Shown: positions 17,525 through 28,408, numbered from the stretch's first letter. The stretch is 64,000 bases of DNA from Lentzea kentuckyensis (GCF_002150765.1 NZ_MUYM01000017.1:62001-126000), one strand, 5' to 3'. Program-made: numbers and translations. The notes: generated from the sequence alone by a model not told the origin.

Positions 17525-18660
17525 TGCTCCTGCTCCCTCGCCACCGACGAGAACGCCTCGCGCAGCAACGCCTTCTCCGCCTCGGAGGGCTCGGAACCCC
17601 GCGCGTCCGACACGAAGCAGCAGGCCACTTCCTCGTCGGAACGGCCGCGCACCCGGTCCGCGTAAGTCATGGTGTGCTGCAGCCCCTGCTCCGGCCGCCA
17701 TTCCACGTGCACCGCGTGCTCGAAGCGCTTCTGCAACTGCCGCAACGCGTCCATCGGCCGGACCTGGTCCGTCAGAACCACCGACAGGAAGTGGCCCTCG
17801 AAAGGCGTGTGCGCCGGATCCTCCAGCACCTCGGCCAACGTACCGGTCAGCGAGGCCAGCGGGCGCGGCACCGGCAGATCCCGCCGCTCCACCCCGACGA
17901 GCCCGCCCGCGTCCAGTTCCACCAGCCACACCGACTTGCGGTGCCGCGCCTCGGAGAACGAGTACGCCAGCGGCGAACCCGAGTACCGCAGGTTCTCCGC
18001 CAGGGTCTGCGGCCCGTGCAGATGCCCGAGCGCCACGTAGTCGACGCCCGAGAACACCTGCATCGACACGTCCTGCACGCCGCCCACCGCGATCGTGCGC
18101 TCGGACTCCGACGGCGCCCCGCCGGTGACGAACGCGTGCGCCAGCACCACCGATCGACCGGAACGACCGGCCAGGTCAGCGCGAATACGCCGCATCGCCT
18201 CACCGAGAACCGGGGCGTGCCCCTTCTCCGCCACCCCGAGCACGTGCCTCGCGGGCTCCGGCTCCAGGAACGGAATGCCGTACACCAGAACCGGCCCGTG
18301 CTCGTCCGAAAGCTCGACCGGCTTGTCCAGCAACGAGATCTGCGTGCGCAGGTGCAGGCCGCCCGCCTCGGCGAACTCGCCGAACACCCCGATCCGCGCC
18401 GCCGAGTCGTGGTTGCCAGGGGTGATCACGATCCGCGCCCCGGCCGCGCGGATGCGCATCAGCACGCGCGCGCACAACGACACCGCGTCGGCGGACGGCA
18501 CCGCGCGGTCGTAGAGGTCGCCGGAGATGACCACGACGTCGACCTTCTCGGAAGACACCAGGTCAGCGAGGCCGCTCAGCACCGACTCCTGCTCCACGAG
18601 CAGGTCGCGGCCGTGGAAGGTGCGCCCCACGTGCCAGTCGGAGGTGTGCAGGATCCGCAT
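17521..18660 (-). CDS. sbcD: Nuclease SbcCD subunit D (Mre11-like exonuclease)
   Basis: This 379-aa calcineurin-like metallophosphoesterase shows all phosphoesterase motifs: LHTSDWHVG at the start, VISGDLYDRAVPS, ITPGNHDS, and the later GHLHGPQ histidines. Length is normal for SbcD. The ATG at 18660 (MRILHTSDWHVG) matches the family start; the upstream in-frame codons are not conserved. It is the first gene of the sbcDC operon and is divergent from rmuC. Together the complex processes double-strand breaks and palindromes. Confidence 0.95.
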   Translation of the reverse strand: MRILHTSDWHVGRTFHGRDLLVEQESVLSGLADLVSSEKVDVVVISGDLYDRAVPSADAVSLCARVLMRIRAAGARIVITPGNHDSAARIGVFGEFAEAGGLHLRTQISLLDKPVELSDEHGPVLVYGIPFLEPEPARHVLGVAEKGHAPVLGEAMRRIRADLAGRSGRSVVLAHAFVTGGAPSESERTIAVGGVQDVSMQVFSGVDYVALGHLHGPQTLAENLRYSGSPLAYSFSEARHRKSVWLVELDAGGLVGVERRDLPVPRPLASLTGTLAEVLEDPAHTPFEGHFLSVVLTDQVRPMDALRQLQKRFEHAVHVEWRPEQGLQHTMTYADRVRGRSDEEVACCFVSDARGSEPSEAEKALLREAFSSVAREQEQ

Positions 18661-18711
18661 GGCACCAACCGTAGAGACGGGGTCTGACAAATCTCCGGGA
18701 GGGTTCCCGGC

Positions 18712-19671
18712 GTGTCACCCGATCGAGTTCAACATCTTTGGGGGAGCATCATCGGTGCCGTGACCGCAGTGATCATCACCGCCTCGCTCGTCCTGGCGCT
18801 CGTCAGTGCCGGGGCGCTGCTGTTCGTCTGGCGCCTCTACCAGGACAGCGTCCGCCGCACCGACGAAGCGCTCGCCGCCATCGGCACCGAACGCGCGCGC
18901 TACGACGCCCAGCAACAAGCCCTGCAACGCTACGAAGTGGCGTTCTCCAGCGTGAGTGGCCGCGGTGAACTCGGCGAACAGGTGCTCGTCGAAACGGCGC
19001 GCGCACTCGGCCTGAGGGAAAACCTCCACTACACGCTGCAAACGGACGTTGCCGGCGGTGGAGCCGTGCGTCCGGACATGGTGCTGAACGTCGGCGGCGG
19101 TCGTGCGGTCCCCGTCGACTCGAAGATGTCCATGGCCTGTTGGGCCGAAGCGGTCGAAACGGACGATCCGCAGGAACGTCAGGACGCGCTGCGGGTGCAC
19201 GTCCGCAACATCCGCTCGCGCGCCGCCGAACTGGCCGGCAAGGGCTACCAGCGCTGGGCGGACGCCATCTACGGCACGATCATGTTCGTCCCCAACGACG
19301 GCGCGGTGGTCGCCGCCCTGGACACCGACCCCGAACTGCTGCGCTGGCTGCTGGACCGCCGCGTCTTCCTGTGCGGCCCGACCGGGTTCGCCGTGATCGC
19401 GTCGAGCGCGATGTTCGCGGTCACCGAACGGGCGCTGGCCGACGACGTCGAGCAGGTCAGGCTGCAGGCCGGCCGGGCGAACCGGGCCGCCGACACCGCG
19501 ATCGAGGCGGTCAACCTCTCCACCACGCACCTGCAGCGGTTCCTGAGTGCACGGCGCCGCGAGCTGGACGCCCTGGAGGGCTTCCGGGCGAGCGTGGAGC
19601 CGCTGACCGACGCCTCCGCCACCCCCACGCCCCTCCCCCTGGTCCGAAGGGCGGACGAACAGTCCGCTTAA
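18712..19671 (+). CDS. rmuC: DNA recombination protein RmuC family
   Basis: This 319-aa protein has one N-terminal membrane helix (AVIITASLVLALVSAGALLF), a short coiled coil, and the RmuC nuclease-like core. Core motifs are RGELGEQVLVE, PDMVLNVGGGRAVPVDSKM, and NDGAVVAALDTDPEL. It is shorter than E. coli RmuC, mainly in the coiled coil, as usual for actinobacteria. The GTG at 18712 has GGGAGGG eight bases upstream; a second GTG at 18760 is less well placed. RmuC limits inversions at short repeats and fits the adjacent divergent sbcDC genes. Confidence 0.85.
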   Translation: MSPDRVQHLWGSIIGAVTAVIITASLVLALVSAGALLFVWRLYQDSVRRTDEALAAIGTERARYDAQQQALQRYEVAFSSVSGRGELGEQVLVETARALGLRENLHYTLQTDVAGGGAVRPDMVLNVGGGRAVPVDSKMSMACWAEAVETDDPQERQDALRVHVRNIRSRAAELAGKGYQRWADAIYGTIMFVPNDGAVVAALDTDPELLRWLLDRRVFLCGPTGFAVIASSAMFAVTERALADDVEQVRLQAGRANRAADTAIEAVNLSTTHLQRFLSARRRELDALEGFRASVEPLTDASATPTPLPLVRRADEQSA

Positions 19672-19760
19672 AACGCACGCAGCGTGCGCAAAGGTTGCTT
19701 CTGGGTGAGAAACCCACGGACTCACAAACACCGATTGGCCGAACGGCTACCGTGTGCGGC

Positions 19761-20498
19761 GTGAGTGCGTTGCGCGAGCGTTCAGCAGCCTTCGATGACG
19801 ACGTCGAGGACTACGACGCGGTTCCGTGGAACTACCGGGCCGTCTTCGGCGAGTTCAAGGGCATCCCGTGGTGGGCTGCGATCCTGTCCTCCCTGGTCCC
19901 GGCGTTCATCGGCGCGTTCATCGACATCAACTCCAGCAAGACCGTCGGCTGGACGTTCATCGCCGTGTTCTTCGTCGGCGCCCTCGCCGCGATCCTGCTG
20001 GTCCAGCGCCGCAGCCTGTTCGCGCCGATGGTGCAGCCGCCGCTCGTCCTGGCCGCCACGGTGCCCGTGCTGGTGCTGTTCACCGGTGGCGTCCAGAAGG
20101 GCGGCCTCGCCAACATGGCCCTCGGCCTGGGCAAGCCGCTGATCGACAGTTTCCCGGTCATGGCCATCACCACCGCCGTCACCGTCGCGGTGGGCATCCT
20201 GCGCATGGTCATCCAGAAGGACCCGAACCGGCCGTCCAAGGACGAGGTCCGCGAGGCCAAGGCGGAGATCCGGGAACGCGGCAAGCCGGTCCGCCGGCCG
20301 CGGGAGGAGCAGGACGAGGACCGTCCGCGCCGTCCCCGCCCGGAAGGCCGCGAAAACCGTGAAGGCCGCGAAGGCGCTCCAGTCCGGCGGCCGCGCCCCG
20401 AGGGTGCGCCCGCCCGCCGCCCGCGTCCGGACGGTGCGGCCCGTGGCGAGCGTCCGGCCGGTCAGCGCAGGCCCCGCCCCCCGCGCGAGGAGCGCTAA
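19761..20498 (+). CDS. DUF6542-type membrane protein with basic low-complexity tail
   Basis: The 245-aa protein has a short acidic N-terminus, four hydrophobic segments (residues ~37-145) beginning GIPWWAAILSSLVPAFIGAF, and a long cytoplasmic tail. The tail (from ~160) is a low-complexity run of Arg, Pro, Glu and Gly, with repeated RRPRPEG/RRPRPDG units, and may bind nucleic acid or a membrane surface. The membrane part resembles the actinobacterial DUF6542 family. The start codon is probably GTG 19761 (MSALRERSAAF), without a clear ribosome site; GTG 19752 is an alternative. Function is unknown. Confidence 0.65.
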   Translation: MSALRERSAAFDDDVEDYDAVPWNYRAVFGEFKGIPWWAAILSSLVPAFIGAFIDINSSKTVGWTFIAVFFVGALAAILLVQRRSLFAPMVQPPLVLAATVPVLVLFTGGVQKGGLANMALGLGKPLIDSFPVMAITTAVTVAVGILRMVIQKDPNRPSKDEVREAKAEIRERGKPVRRPREEQDEDRPRRPRPEGRENREGREGAPVRRPRPEGAPARRPRPDGAARGERPAGQRRPRPPREER

Positions 20499-20591
20499 CC
20501 GCACCAACGCCCGTTGTTCGTGATCGCCCCCGCGAACGCCGTACAACGGATCCCGGACAACAACCCCCTGACCAGCACGCACTCTGCCAGC

Positions 20592-23500
20592 ATGAGTTCG
20601 ATGCCTAGGGGAGAACGTCCACTGGACGAGGGCGACAGTCCGTTGCTGCTGTTCGCCGCAGACTTGAGACAGCTGCGCACAAACGCGGGCAAACCGAGCT
20701 ATCGGGATCTGGCCCGCAAAGCGCACTTCTCGGCGAGCACGCTGTCCGACGCGGCAGGCGGGCGCAAGCTGCCCGGCCTCGACGTCACGCTCGCCTACGT
20801 CCGGGCCTGCCAGGGCGACGAACCCGCGTGGGAACGCCGCTGGCACGACCTGGCGGTCGCGATGGCACAGAGCAGGGCCGTCGACGGACCGTCGCCGTAC
20901 GTGGGTCTGAACCCGTTCACCACCGAGGACGCCGACAGGTTCTTCGGCCGCGAGGCGCTGACCCGCACGTTGCTCGACCGGCTGGACCGGCAGCGGTTCC
21001 TCGCGGTGTTCGGCGCGTCCGGTGAGGGCAAGTCGTCGCTGCTGCGGGCCGGTATCGCGGCGAGGTTCGATAACGCGGTGGTGTGCACTCCAGGCCAGGA
21101 CCCCGACGCCGCCATCTCCGACGCGCTCGCGCGGTACCCGGACCTGCTGGTCGTCGACCAGTTCGAGGAGCTCTTCACGCTCTGCGAGGACGAGGTCCAG
21201 CGCGCCGCGTTCCTCGACGCGCTGCTCACCGCCGACTGCAAGAAGGTCATCGCGGTCCGGTCCGACTTCTACCCGCACTGCGCCCAGTACCCGAAGCTCG
21301 CGGACGCGCTGACCGACGCCCAGGTGCTGCTCGGCACGATGACCCCGGACGAGCTGCGCCGCGCGATCACCCAGCCGGCCGCGACCGTCGGCTGCACCGT
21401 CGAAACGGCCCTGCTGAGCACCCTCGTGGCCGAGGCCGCGGGCCGCAGCGGCGTGCTCCCCCTCGTGTCCCACGCGCTGCTCGAGACGTGGCACCGCAGA
21501 CGCGGCAACACCCTCACCCTCGGCGGCTACCAGTCCGCCGGCGGTATCCAGGGCGCGCTCGCGCAGAGCGCCGAGGCCGCGTTCGCCACCCTGGACGAGG
21601 AAGAGCAGCGGCTGGCCAAACAGCTCCTGCTCCGGCTCAGCGCCGACGGCACCAAACGCCCCGTCCCGCGCCAGGACGTCGTGGGCGAGGAGGTCCTCGA
21701 CGTCCTCGCCGACACCAGGCTGATCACCGTCGACGAGCACACGGTCGAGGTGACGCACGAGGCCCTGTTCCAGGCCTGGCCGCGGCTCCGGGCGTGGCTG
21801 GACGAGGACCGCGAGGGCCTCAGCACGCACCGCAGGCTCACCGACGCCGCCCGCACGTGGCAGGAACTGGGTCGCGACACCGACTCGCTCTACCGGACCA
21901 CCAGGCTCGCCGAGACGACCGAGTGGATGGAACGGGCCAAGCCGGAGCTGACCGGCACCGAACGCGAGTTCATCGGCGCCTCGAAGGCACTCGAACGCCG
22001 CCGCACCCGCCGCCTGCGCTGGATCGCGGTCGGCCTGACGGCCCTGCTGGTGGCCACCGCCGCGAGCGCCGTCGTCGCCGTCCAGCAGCGCCGTGAGGTC
22101 GAGCGACTCGGCCTCATCACGCAGTCGCAGCAGCTGGCGGCGGCCTCGGAAGCACTCGTCGTGAGCGACCCCCACCAGTCCGCCCGCAAGGCCGCCGAGG
22201 CCTACCGGACCTATCCGACGCCAGAGGCGCGCAGCCGCGTGCTGAGCGCGTCGGCGTCCGCACGGGGCCGCAAGCTCGACCACCTCGGCGGGTGGAGCTT
22301 CGGGTTCGGCAAGGACTTCATCGCCCTGATGGGCCCGGAAGGCCTGGTCGTGCACGACACGGCCACCCTGGCGCTGAAGGCCAGGTGGCGCCCGAGCATG
22401 ACGGGCACGGTCTACTCCTGGGACATCGCTCCGGACGGCCGCACGATCGCGGTGTGCCTGCACGACGGCCGGATCGTGCTCTGGACGGGCCCGGAGGCCG
22501 AGCAGATCGTCCTCCAGCGCCAGGGCACCCGAGGTGGCGTCGCCTTCACCGCGGACGGCCGCTCGCTCGTCGTCGGTGGCGACGTCTGGGACCTGGCCAC
22601 CCGCCAGGTGCGCTACTCGCTGCCGGTCGGACCGATCAACGGCCCGTTCGACATCGCGGACGACCGGGTGCTCGCGCTGGTCACGGCGGGCTCCATCGGG
22701 TTGTGGGACCTGCGGACACAGCAACGAACCGGCGGCCTGCAGGTGCAGTCCGGCGAGATCACCAGGGTGCGGCTGCTGCCAGGCGGCAAGCTGGCCGCGA
22801 TCGCCACCACCGAGGGCCAGGTGCAGGTCAGGGACCTCGCGACCGGCGCAGTGGTCGCCACGCCACCCGCGCACACCGGTGTCGTCAACAGCCTGTCGCT
22901 CAGCGCCGACGGCAGCATGCTGGTCTCCGGCGGCGAGGACGGCCGCGCGCACATCTGGGACGTCGCGCACGGCAACGCCATCACGACGATCGTGATCAAC
23001 GAGCCGGCCAGGAGCGTCAAGTTCTCCCCGGACGGCGGACTGGCCGTGCTCACCCCGCGAGCCCTGCGGTTCTGGCCGCCGGGCAGCGTGCCGCGGACCG
23101 CCGGCTACACCGTCCGCGCGCTCACCGTCGACGACGACGGCTCGATCGTCACCCTCGACGACACCGGCGTGATCGAACGCCGGGACAGCACGCTGCGCAC
23201 GCTCAAACGCATCGAAACCGGTGTGCCGCAAAGCCGTTCTGGTCGCTTCAGCCCGAACCACGACCTGGTCGTCCTGAACGGCCGGCTCCAGGTGCGCGAC
23301 GCCAGGACCGGGGAGAAGGTCAGCGAACCGAGCGTCCCTGCCGGAAGCACGACCACGGGCATCGCGTTCGGCGAGAACAGGATCGCGGTGGTGAGCGCCG
23401 CGGAACCCGACGCCCTGTGGTCGTTGGAGAAGGAGAGCAAGCCGGACTTCCTCGGTGGCGACTCCAGCGGTCCGCGCACCGCCGTCGCGTTCGGCCGCCG

Positions 23501-23969
23501 CGACAACCAACTGGTGTTCGCCCGCGAGGACGGCGAGGTGCTGGTGCGCGACAACGGTCTCCAGAACCAGAACATGGCCCTGCCCCGCACGCATTCCGCG
23601 GCGGTGCGGGCGCTGGCGCTCTCCCCCGACCGCAAGATCCTCGCGACGGGTGGCGACGACGGCCTGATCGCGTTGTGGGACACCAACACGTGGCAGAAGC
23701 TCGGCGAGCTGCGCGGGCACACCGACGCGGTCAAGGCGCTGGAGTTCAGCCCGGACGGCAACCGGCTCGCCAGCGGGAGCACCGACCGTTCGGTGATCGT
23801 GTGGGACGTGCGCGAACGAACCGCGTGGGCGACCCTGCGCGGACACAGCCGGGGCGTCACGCACGTGGCGTGGCGGCCCGACGGCTCACAGCTGGTGTCC
23901 GCCGGTGCGGACGCGATCCAGGTGTGGGGCCTGGACATGGCCCAGGCCCTCAGGATCGTCGAGAACTAA
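20592..23969 (+). CDS. HTH - STAND ATPase - WD40 repeat protein (nSTAND1 type)
   Basis: About 1125 residues. Residues ~15-85 form a helix-turn-helix ([20 protein letters not shown]). Then comes the nSTAND1 motif [20 protein letters not shown], Walker [17 protein letters not shown] and Walker [13 protein letters not shown] winged/helical ATPase tail follows, then one membrane helix ([19 protein letters not shown]) near 480-500. About 600 residues of WD40 repeats (for example [34 protein letters not shown]) complete it. Such proteins are signal sensors whose WD propellers scaffold partners; functions are mostly unknown and some belong to conflict systems. The start ATG 20592 lacks a ribosome site; ATG 20601 is possible. 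It ends overlapping ispH by 4 bases. Confidence 0.85.
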   Translation: MSSMPRGERPLDEGDSPLLLFAADLRQLRTNAGKPSYRDLARKAHFSASTLSDAAGGRKLPGLDVTLAYVRACQGDEPAWERRWHDLAVAMAQSRAVDGPSPYVGLNPFTTEDADRFFGREALTRTLLDRLDRQRFLAVFGASGEGKSSLLRAGIAARFDNAVVCTPGQDPDAAISDALARYPDLLVVDQFEELFTLCEDEVQRAAFLDALLTADCKKVIAVRSDFYPHCAQYPKLADALTDAQVLLGTMTPDELRRAITQPAATVGCTVETALLSTLVAEAAGRSGVLPLVSHALLETWHRRRGNTLTLGGYQSAGGIQGALAQSAEAAFATLDEEEQRLAKQLLLRLSADGTKRPVPRQDVVGEEVLDVLADTRLITVDEHTVEVTHEALFQAWPRLRAWLDEDREGLSTHRRLTDAARTWQELGRDTDSLYRTTRLAETTEWMERAKPELTGTEREFIGASKALERRRTRRLRWIAVGLTALLVATAASAVVAVQQRREVERLGLITQSQQLAAASEALVVSDPHQSARKAAEAYRTYPTPEARSRVLSASASARGRKLDHLGGWSFGFGKDFIALMGPEGLVVHDTATLALKARWRPSMTGTVYSWDIAPDGRTIAVCLHDGRIVLWTGPEAEQIVLQRQGTRGGVAFTADGRSLVVGGDVWDLATRQVRYSLPVGPINGPFDIADDRVLALVTAGSIGLWDLRTQQRTGGLQVQSGEITRVRLLPGGKLAAIATTEGQVQVRDLATGAVVATPPAHTGVVNSLSLSADGSMLVSGGEDGRAHIWDVAHGNAITTIVINEPARSVKFSPDGGLAVLTPRALRFWPPGSVPRTAGYTVRALTVDDDGSIVTLDDTGVIERRDSTLRTLKRIETGVPQSRSGRFSPNHDLVVLNGRLQVRDARTGEKVSEPSVPAGSTTTGIAFGENRIAVVSAAEPDALWSLEKESKPDFLGGDSSGPRTAVAFGRRDNQLVFAREDGEVLVRDNGLQNQNMALPRTHSAAVRALALSPDRKILATGGDDGLIALWDTNTWQKLGELRGHTDAVKALEFSPDGNRLASGSTDRSVIVWDVRERTAWATLRGHSRGVTHVAWRPDGSQLVSAGADAIQVWGLDMAQALRIVEN

Positions 23970-24910
23970 CGCACCAGGTCCTTGCGGAGCTCCCGCGGCA
24001 ACGAGAAGGCGATCTTCTCGTTCGCCGTGGTGATCTCCTCGACCGAGTCGTAACCGTGCGACTCCAGGAACTTCAGCAGCTCCATCACCAGCAGGTCCGG
24101 CACCGACGCGCCGGAGGTGACGCCGACGGTCTCGACGCCCTCGAGCCACGCCAGGTCGACCTCCTTGGCGTAGTCGATCAGGTACGAGGCCTTGGCGCCG
24201 TGCTGCAGCGCGACCTCGACCAGCCGGACCGAGTTGGAGGAGTTCTTCGAGCCCACGACGAGCACCAGGTCGCACGACGGCGCCATCGTCTTCACCGCGG
24301 TCTGGCGGTTCGAGGTGGCGTAGCAGATGTCGTCGGACGGCGGGTCCTGCAGTTCCGGGAAGCGGTCCTTGAGCTGCCGCACGCGCACCATGGTCTCGTC
24401 GACCGAGAGCGTCGTCTGGGACAGCCAGATGACCTTCGAAGGGTCGCGCACCTCGACCTTGGCGGCGTCCTCGGCGGTGTCGACGAGCTGCACGTGGTCC
24501 GGCGCCTCACCGGCGGTGCCCTCGACCTCCTCGTGGCCCTCGTGGCCGATCAGGAGGATGTCGTAGTCCTCCTTGGCGAACCGCACCGCTTCTTTGTGGA
24601 CCTTCGTCACCAACGGGCACGTGGCGTCGATGGTGCGCAACGAACGGTTCGCGGCCTCCTCGTGCACGGCCGGCGACACGCCGTGTGCTGAGAACACCAC
24701 GAGTGCGCCCTCAGGAACCTCGTCCGTCTCGTTGACGAAGATGGCACCGCGGTCGGACAGCGTCTCCACGACGTACTTGTTGTGGACGATCTCCTTGCGC
24801 ACGTAGACAGGTGCGCCGTACTTCTCGAGGGCGAGCTCGACCGTTTCCACGGCACGATCAACGCCCGCGCAGTAACCACGCGGCTTCGCCAACAGGACTC
24901 GCTTGGGCAT
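23966..24910 (-). CDS. ispH: 4-hydroxy-3-methylbut-2-enyl diphosphate reductase
   Basis: This 314-aa iron-sulfur enzyme catalyses the last step of the MEP isoprenoid pathway, giving IPP and DMAPP. The three cluster cysteines are in [26 protein letters not shown], and a later conserved Cys in [20 protein letters not shown] adds another. Substrate motifs HGVSP and the TSGASVPD signature near the end are present. Start ATG 24910 ([14 protein letters not shown]) fits the family. A TACCCT element 6 bases upstream suggests a leaderless mRNA. It is divergent from the Rv1109c-like gene, the same arrangement as lytB2 in mycobacteria. Confidence 0.95.
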   Translation of the reverse strand: MPKRVLLAKPRGYCAGVDRAVETVELALEKYGAPVYVRKEIVHNKYVVETLSDRGAIFVNETDEVPEGALVVFSAHGVSPAVHEEAANRSLRTIDATCPLVTKVHKEAVRFAKEDYDILLIGHEGHEEVEGTAGEAPDHVQLVDTAEDAAKVEVRDPSKVIWLSQTTLSVDETMVRVRQLKDRFPELQDPPSDDICYATSNRQTAVKTMAPSCDLVLVVGSKNSSNSVRLVEVALQHGAKASYLIDYAKEVDLAWLEGVETVGVTSGASVPDLLVMELLKFLESHGYDSVEEITTANEKIAFSLPRELRKDLVR

Positions 24911-24973
24911 GGCCCCAGGGTACCCAGTCGCGTTCCTAGGCATTTCAGACGCGGTTGCGGCAGGCTAGACGGC

Positions 24974-25465
24974 ATGAAGCCACTGCCTTTGGGTGTCCGC
25001 GTCGCCGCCGGACTCGCGGTGACCGCCCTCGAACAGGCCCGCAGGCTGCCGCAGCAGCTCGCCGGACTCCCGTTGACGGTGGTCAGCGAGGCAATGCAGT
25101 TGTCGATGCGCGTGCAGCAGCATGTGACCGAACTCGCCATCAAGGGCGACGACGTCCTCTCCGGACTGAGGCCCGCGGAGGAAGAGCCGGAGTGGGCGAC
25201 GTTCGACGAGGACGAGACACCGGTCACGACTTCTCAGGAAATTCCCGCCGACGACCCGTGGGAAGAGGAAGAGCGCGCGATCGCCGAGGTGCCCGAGTTC
25301 CTGCCGGCCTACGACGAGCTGTCGATCGCCCAGCTTCGCGCGCGGCTGCGCAACCTCGACGTCGAGCAGCTGGAGGAACTGCTGCGCTACGAGCAGGCGC
25401 ACGAGTCGCGGCCTGAGTTCGTCGGCATGCTCAACAGGCGGATTGCGACGGTCAAGGCTCAGTGA
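24974..25465 (+). CDS. Lipid droplet-associated-like protein (Rv1109c family)
   Basis: This 163-aa protein starts [20 protein letters not shown] and continues with an amphipathic helix region. A middle acidic stretch ([13 protein letters not shown]) follows, then a conserved C-terminal helical module, [20 protein letters not shown] and LLRYEQAH...RPEFVGML, which resembles an actinobacterial family next to xseA. Relatives are annotated as lipid-droplet associated, though their role is not settled. The stop overlaps xseA by 4 bases (GTGA), so it is the first gene of the xseAB operon, as in mycobacteria. Confidence 0.75.
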   Translation: MKPLPLGVRVAAGLAVTALEQARRLPQQLAGLPLTVVSEAMQLSMRVQQHVTELAIKGDDVLSGLRPAEEEPEWATFDEDETPVTTSQEIPADDPWEEEERAIAEVPEFLPAYDELSIAQLRARLRNLDVEQLEELLRYEQAHESRPEFVGMLNRRIATVKAQ

Positions 25466-26700
25466 CAGAAGCGAAATCCACGCCGGAGAACCCCTGGCCG
25501 GTGCGGACGGTCGCCCGCAAGCTGCTCGACTGGATCAACCGGCTCGGCGACGTCTGGGTCGAGGGCCAGGTCACGCAGCTCAACGCGCGCAGCTCGACGG
25601 CGTTCCTGACGCTGCGCGACCCGAGCGTCGACATGTCGATGTCGATCACCTGCAACGCCTCGATGATCCGCGAGCTGCAGCTCACCGAGGGCAGCAGGGT
25701 GATCGCGCACGGGAAGATCAGCTTCTACCCGAACCGCGGCACGCTCAGCCTGCGGGCGGACGACATCCGCGCGGTCGGCGTCGGCGAGTTGCTGGCGCGC
25801 ATCGAGCGCCTTCGCAAGCTGCTGCACGCCGAGGGCCTGTTCGACCCGCGCCGCAAGCGCCGGCCGCCGTTCCTGCCGAACAAGATCGGGCTCATCACCG
25901 GGCGCGCGTCGGCGGCGGAACGAGACGTGCTCACGAACGCGCGCAACCGTTGGCCCGGAGCGCATTTCCGCGTCATCAACGTCGCCGTGCAGGGCCCGAT
26001 GGCGGTCACCCAGGTGATGACCGCGCTGTCCACTTTGGAACGCGACGCCGAGTGCGACGTGATCATCATCGCCCGCGGCGGCGGCAGCGTGGAGGACCTG
26101 CTGCCGTTCTCCGACGAGGCGCTGTGCCGCGCGGTCTCCCAGTGCCGCACGCCGGTGCTGTCGGCGATCGGGCACGAACCGGACACGCCACTGCTCGACC
26201 ACGTCGCCGACCTGCGTTGTTCGACGCCGACCGACGCAGGCAAACGGGTGGTTCCCGATGTCGCTGAAGAGAGTGAACGCGTCCGCCAGATGCGCGACCG
26301 CGGCCGGCGCGCGTTGCACGGCTGGGTCGACCGCGAACGCAAACTGCTCGACCAGTTGCGCTCCCGACCAGTACTTTCGGACCCGTACGGTCCACTGGAG
26401 CGCAGGGCCGAAGACGTGAATCGGCTTCGTGACCAAGGCCGCAGGGCCATCACGCAACGTCTCGATCGGGAAGACGTCCACCTGTCCGGGACGAAAGCCC
26501 GCTTGACGACCCTCGGACCAGCCGCCACGCTGGCCCGCGGATACGCCGTTGTGCAACTCGTCACATCCGAGGGGCCCGACGGCGTGTTGCGGTCTGTGAC
26601 GGACGCCCCGAGCGGAACACAGCTGCGGGTACGCGTCGTTGACGGAGCAGTGCAGGCACTGGTCACCAAGGTGGAAGGGGGAGGTACCGATGATGCGTGA
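25462..26700 (+). CDS. xseA: Exodeoxyribonuclease VII large subunit
   Basis: This 412-aa protein has an N-terminal OB-fold ([21 protein letters not shown]), then the catalytic core: [35 protein letters not shown] and [13 protein letters not shown]-terminal coiled region follows. It degrades single-stranded DNA with XseB. GTG start at 25462 overlaps the preceding stop. The last 11 bases overlap a small gene of unknown function that separates xseA from xseB, which is unusual because the two subunits are normally adjacent. Confidence 0.95.
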   Translation: MTEAKSTPENPWPVRTVARKLLDWINRLGDVWVEGQVTQLNARSSTAFLTLRDPSVDMSMSITCNASMIRELQLTEGSRVIAHGKISFYPNRGTLSLRADDIRAVGVGELLARIERLRKLLHAEGLFDPRRKRRPPFLPNKIGLITGRASAAERDVLTNARNRWPGAHFRVINVAVQGPMAVTQVMTALSTLERDAECDVIIIARGGGSVEDLLPFSDEALCRAVSQCRTPVLSAIGHEPDTPLLDHVADLRCSTPTDAGKRVVPDVAEESERVRQMRDRGRRALHGWVDRERKLLDQLRSRPVLSDPYGPLERRAEDVNRLRDQGRRAITQRLDREDVHLSGTKARLTTLGPAATLARGYAVVQLVTSEGPDGVLRSVTDAPSGTQLRVRVVDGAVQALVTKVEGGGTDDA

Positions 26701-27034
26701 TGCCGTGTTCCTGCCCCTGACCATGGAGGCGGCCGGCAACTGCACGACGGGACTGCGGCACAAGGCGGAGGCGGCGAACAAGGCCGCGGCGGAGTGCTGG
26801 ACGGCACTGGTGGGCGACTGCGACACCAAGAGCCGCCGCACGCTGATCCTCACGTTGCACGATCTGAGCGAAGCCACCGCCGGGACGGTGCAGTACCGGC
26901 GCGTCGCGGAGGCCGAGGCTCTCATCGACGAGGCGGTGCGAGAGGGTGACGGCGAGGAGTTCGCGGAGGCGCTGGTCGGCTACGACCTGGCCGTCGCGAC
27001 CGTGTTGAGCCGTCTGAGGAGTCAGTCCGCGTGA
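26690..27034 (+). CDS. Unknown 114-aa protein between xseA and xseB
   Basis: Start ATG 26690 ([16 protein letters not shown]) has a strong ribosome site (GGGGGAGG) inside the end of xseA. The product is mostly alpha-helical with Ala-rich helices ([46 protein letters not shown]) and three Cys (NCTT, ECWT, DCDT). No signal peptide or membrane span is seen. It overlaps xseA by 11 bases and its stop overlaps the GTG of xseB, so it is translated as part of the exonuclease VII operon. I do not recognise the family; a partner or regulator of the nuclease is only a guess from position. Confidence 0.75.
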   Translation: MMRDAVFLPLTMEAAGNCTTGLRHKAEAANKAAAECWTALVGDCDTKSRRTLILTLHDLSEATAGTVQYRRVAEAEALIDEAVREGDGEEFAEALVGYDLAVATVLSRLRSQSA

Positions 27035-27246
27035 GTTCGGAGACGCTGGGTTACGAAGCCGCCCGGGACGAGTTGGTCGACGTGGTCCGCAAGCTGGAGG
27101 CCGGAGGCCTGTCGCTGGAGGACTCACTCGCGCTGTGGGAACGCGGTGAGGCGCTCGCCAAGACTTGTGAGCAGCATCTCGCGGGTGCGCGTGAGCGAAT
27201 CGATGCAGCTCTCGCTGTGGTCGAGGAGGACGTTTCCGAGGCGTGA
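27031..27246 (+). CDS. xseB: Exodeoxyribonuclease VII small subunit
   Basis: This 71-aa coiled-coil protein has the family pattern: [35 protein letters not shown] and [12 protein letters not shown]. Length is typical. The GTG start overlaps the stop of the preceding unknown gene by four bases. XseB binds XseA in multiple copies to form active exonuclease VII. Confidence 0.92.
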   Translation: MSSETLGYEAARDELVDVVRKLEAGGLSLEDSLALWERGEALAKTCEQHLAGARERIDAALAVVEEDVSEA

Positions 27247-27313
27247 TCCCGTGCAAGGATTCAGTTGCCGATCACAAAATCCGGCACGCTGAGTAGTCGC
27301 ATGGAGGCGCGCA

Positions 27314-28354
27314 ATGGTGAACACCCCCGCGGAACGACGTCGCGAAGCCCCGGACCGGAACCTGGCGTTGGAGCTCGTGCGCGTCACCGAGGCAGCGGCG
27401 ATGGCCGCCGGCCGGTGGGTGGGACGCGGCGACAAGAACGGCGGTGACGGCGCCGCGGTCGACGCGATGCGCAAGCTGATCCACACCGTCTCGATGCGTG
27501 GTGTCGTGGTCATCGGCGAGGGCGAGAAGGACGAGGCGCCCATGCTGTTCAACGGTGAAGAGGTCGGCAACGGCGAGGGCCCTGACTGCGACGTCGCGGT
27601 CGACCCGATCGACGGCACCACGCTGATGGCCAAGGGCATGCCGAACGCGCTGGCCGTGCTGGCCGTGGCCGAGCGCGGGGCGATGTTCGACCCGTCCGCC
27701 GTGTTCTACATGGAGAAGCTGGCCGTGGGCCCGGAGGCGGCCGACGTCATCGACATCACCGCGCCGATCGCGGAGAACATCCGCCGGGTCGCGAAGGCCA
27801 AGCACAGCGACGTGTCCGACGTGAACGTGTGCATCCTGGACCGCCCACGGCACCAGGACATCGTGCAGGAGGTCCGCCGCGCGGGCGCCCGCATCCACTT
27901 CATCTCCGACGGCGACGTGGCGGGCGCCATCGCGGCCGCGCGCCCCACGTCGGGCGTGGACATGCTCATCGGCATCGGCGGCACCCCCGAGGGCATCATC
28001 GCGGCGGCGGCGCTCAAGTGCGTCGGTGGCGCCATTCAGGGCCGGCTGTGGCCCAAGGACGACGAGGAGCGTGAGAAGGCGATCGGCGCGGGCCACGACC
28101 TGTCCCGCGTGCTCACCACGAACGATCTTGTGTCGGGCGACAACGTCTTCTTCTGCGCCACGGGTGTGACCGATGGTGACCTTCTGCGCGGTGTGCACTA
28201 TCGGGCGGGTGGCTGCACCACGCAGTCCATCGTGATGCGATCCAAGTCCGGCACCGTGCGCATGATCGACGGCTTCCACAGCCTGCACAAGCTGCGCGAA
28301 TACGCCAGCGTCGACTTCGATCTGCCTGAGGACGTGCAGCAGCCGCTGCCTTAA
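27314..28354 (+). CDS. glpX: Fructose-1,6-bisphosphatase class II
   Basis: This 346-aa metal- and lithium-sensitive phosphatase acts in gluconeogenesis. Class II motifs are present: [42 protein letters not shown] and [15 protein letters not shown]. The end [18 protein letters not shown] fits the mycobacterial enzyme. Start ATG 27314 has a GGAGGCG ribosome site. Synteny with xseAB and fumC matches the mycobacterial order (Rv1098c-Rv1108c). It is probably the sole FBPase, but that cannot be judged from one window. Confidence 0.95.
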   Translation: MVNTPAERRREAPDRNLALELVRVTEAAAMAAGRWVGRGDKNGGDGAAVDAMRKLIHTVSMRGVVVIGEGEKDEAPMLFNGEEVGNGEGPDCDVAVDPIDGTTLMAKGMPNALAVLAVAERGAMFDPSAVFYMEKLAVGPEAADVIDITAPIAENIRRVAKAKHSDVSDVNVCILDRPRHQDIVQEVRRAGARIHFISDGDVAGAIAAARPTSGVDMLIGIGGTPEGIIAAAALKCVGGAIQGRLWPKDDEEREKAIGAGHDLSRVLTTNDLVSGDNVFFCATGVTDGDLLRGVHYRAGGCTTQSIVMRSKSGTVRMIDGFHSLHKLREYASVDFDLPEDVQQPLP

Positions 28355-28374
28355 AGGGCAACTGTGAACGCTCA

Positions 28375-28408
28375 GTGACCAGACGAGTGACCCTAGTGAC
28401 AGTGTGAC
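28375..28408. repeat. Cluster of four GTGAC repeats upstream of the protease gene
   Basis: GTGAC occurs at 28375-28379, 28387-28391, 28396-28400 and 28404-28408, with start-to-start distances of 12, 9 and 8 bases. They lie 65-100 bases before the protease start and could be a regulator array overlapping its promoter. Confidence 0.4.

Noticed and set aside
20280..20480. Tandem-looking Arg/Pro repeats as a possible CRISPR or minisatellite
   Set aside because: Units are imperfect, in frame and encode the low-complexity tail of the DUF6542 protein; no spacers.
19782..23864. 1360-codon open frame antisense to the DUF6542 and STAND-WD40 genes
   Set aside because: No motifs, composition is Arg/Gly/Asp/Val biased, and it covers two genes with clear domains on the other strand.
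22292..24691. 799-codon plus-strand frame across the WD40 region and ispH
   Set aside because: It lies in another frame of the WD40 gene and antisense to ispH; low-complexity Arg/Gly/Pro content.
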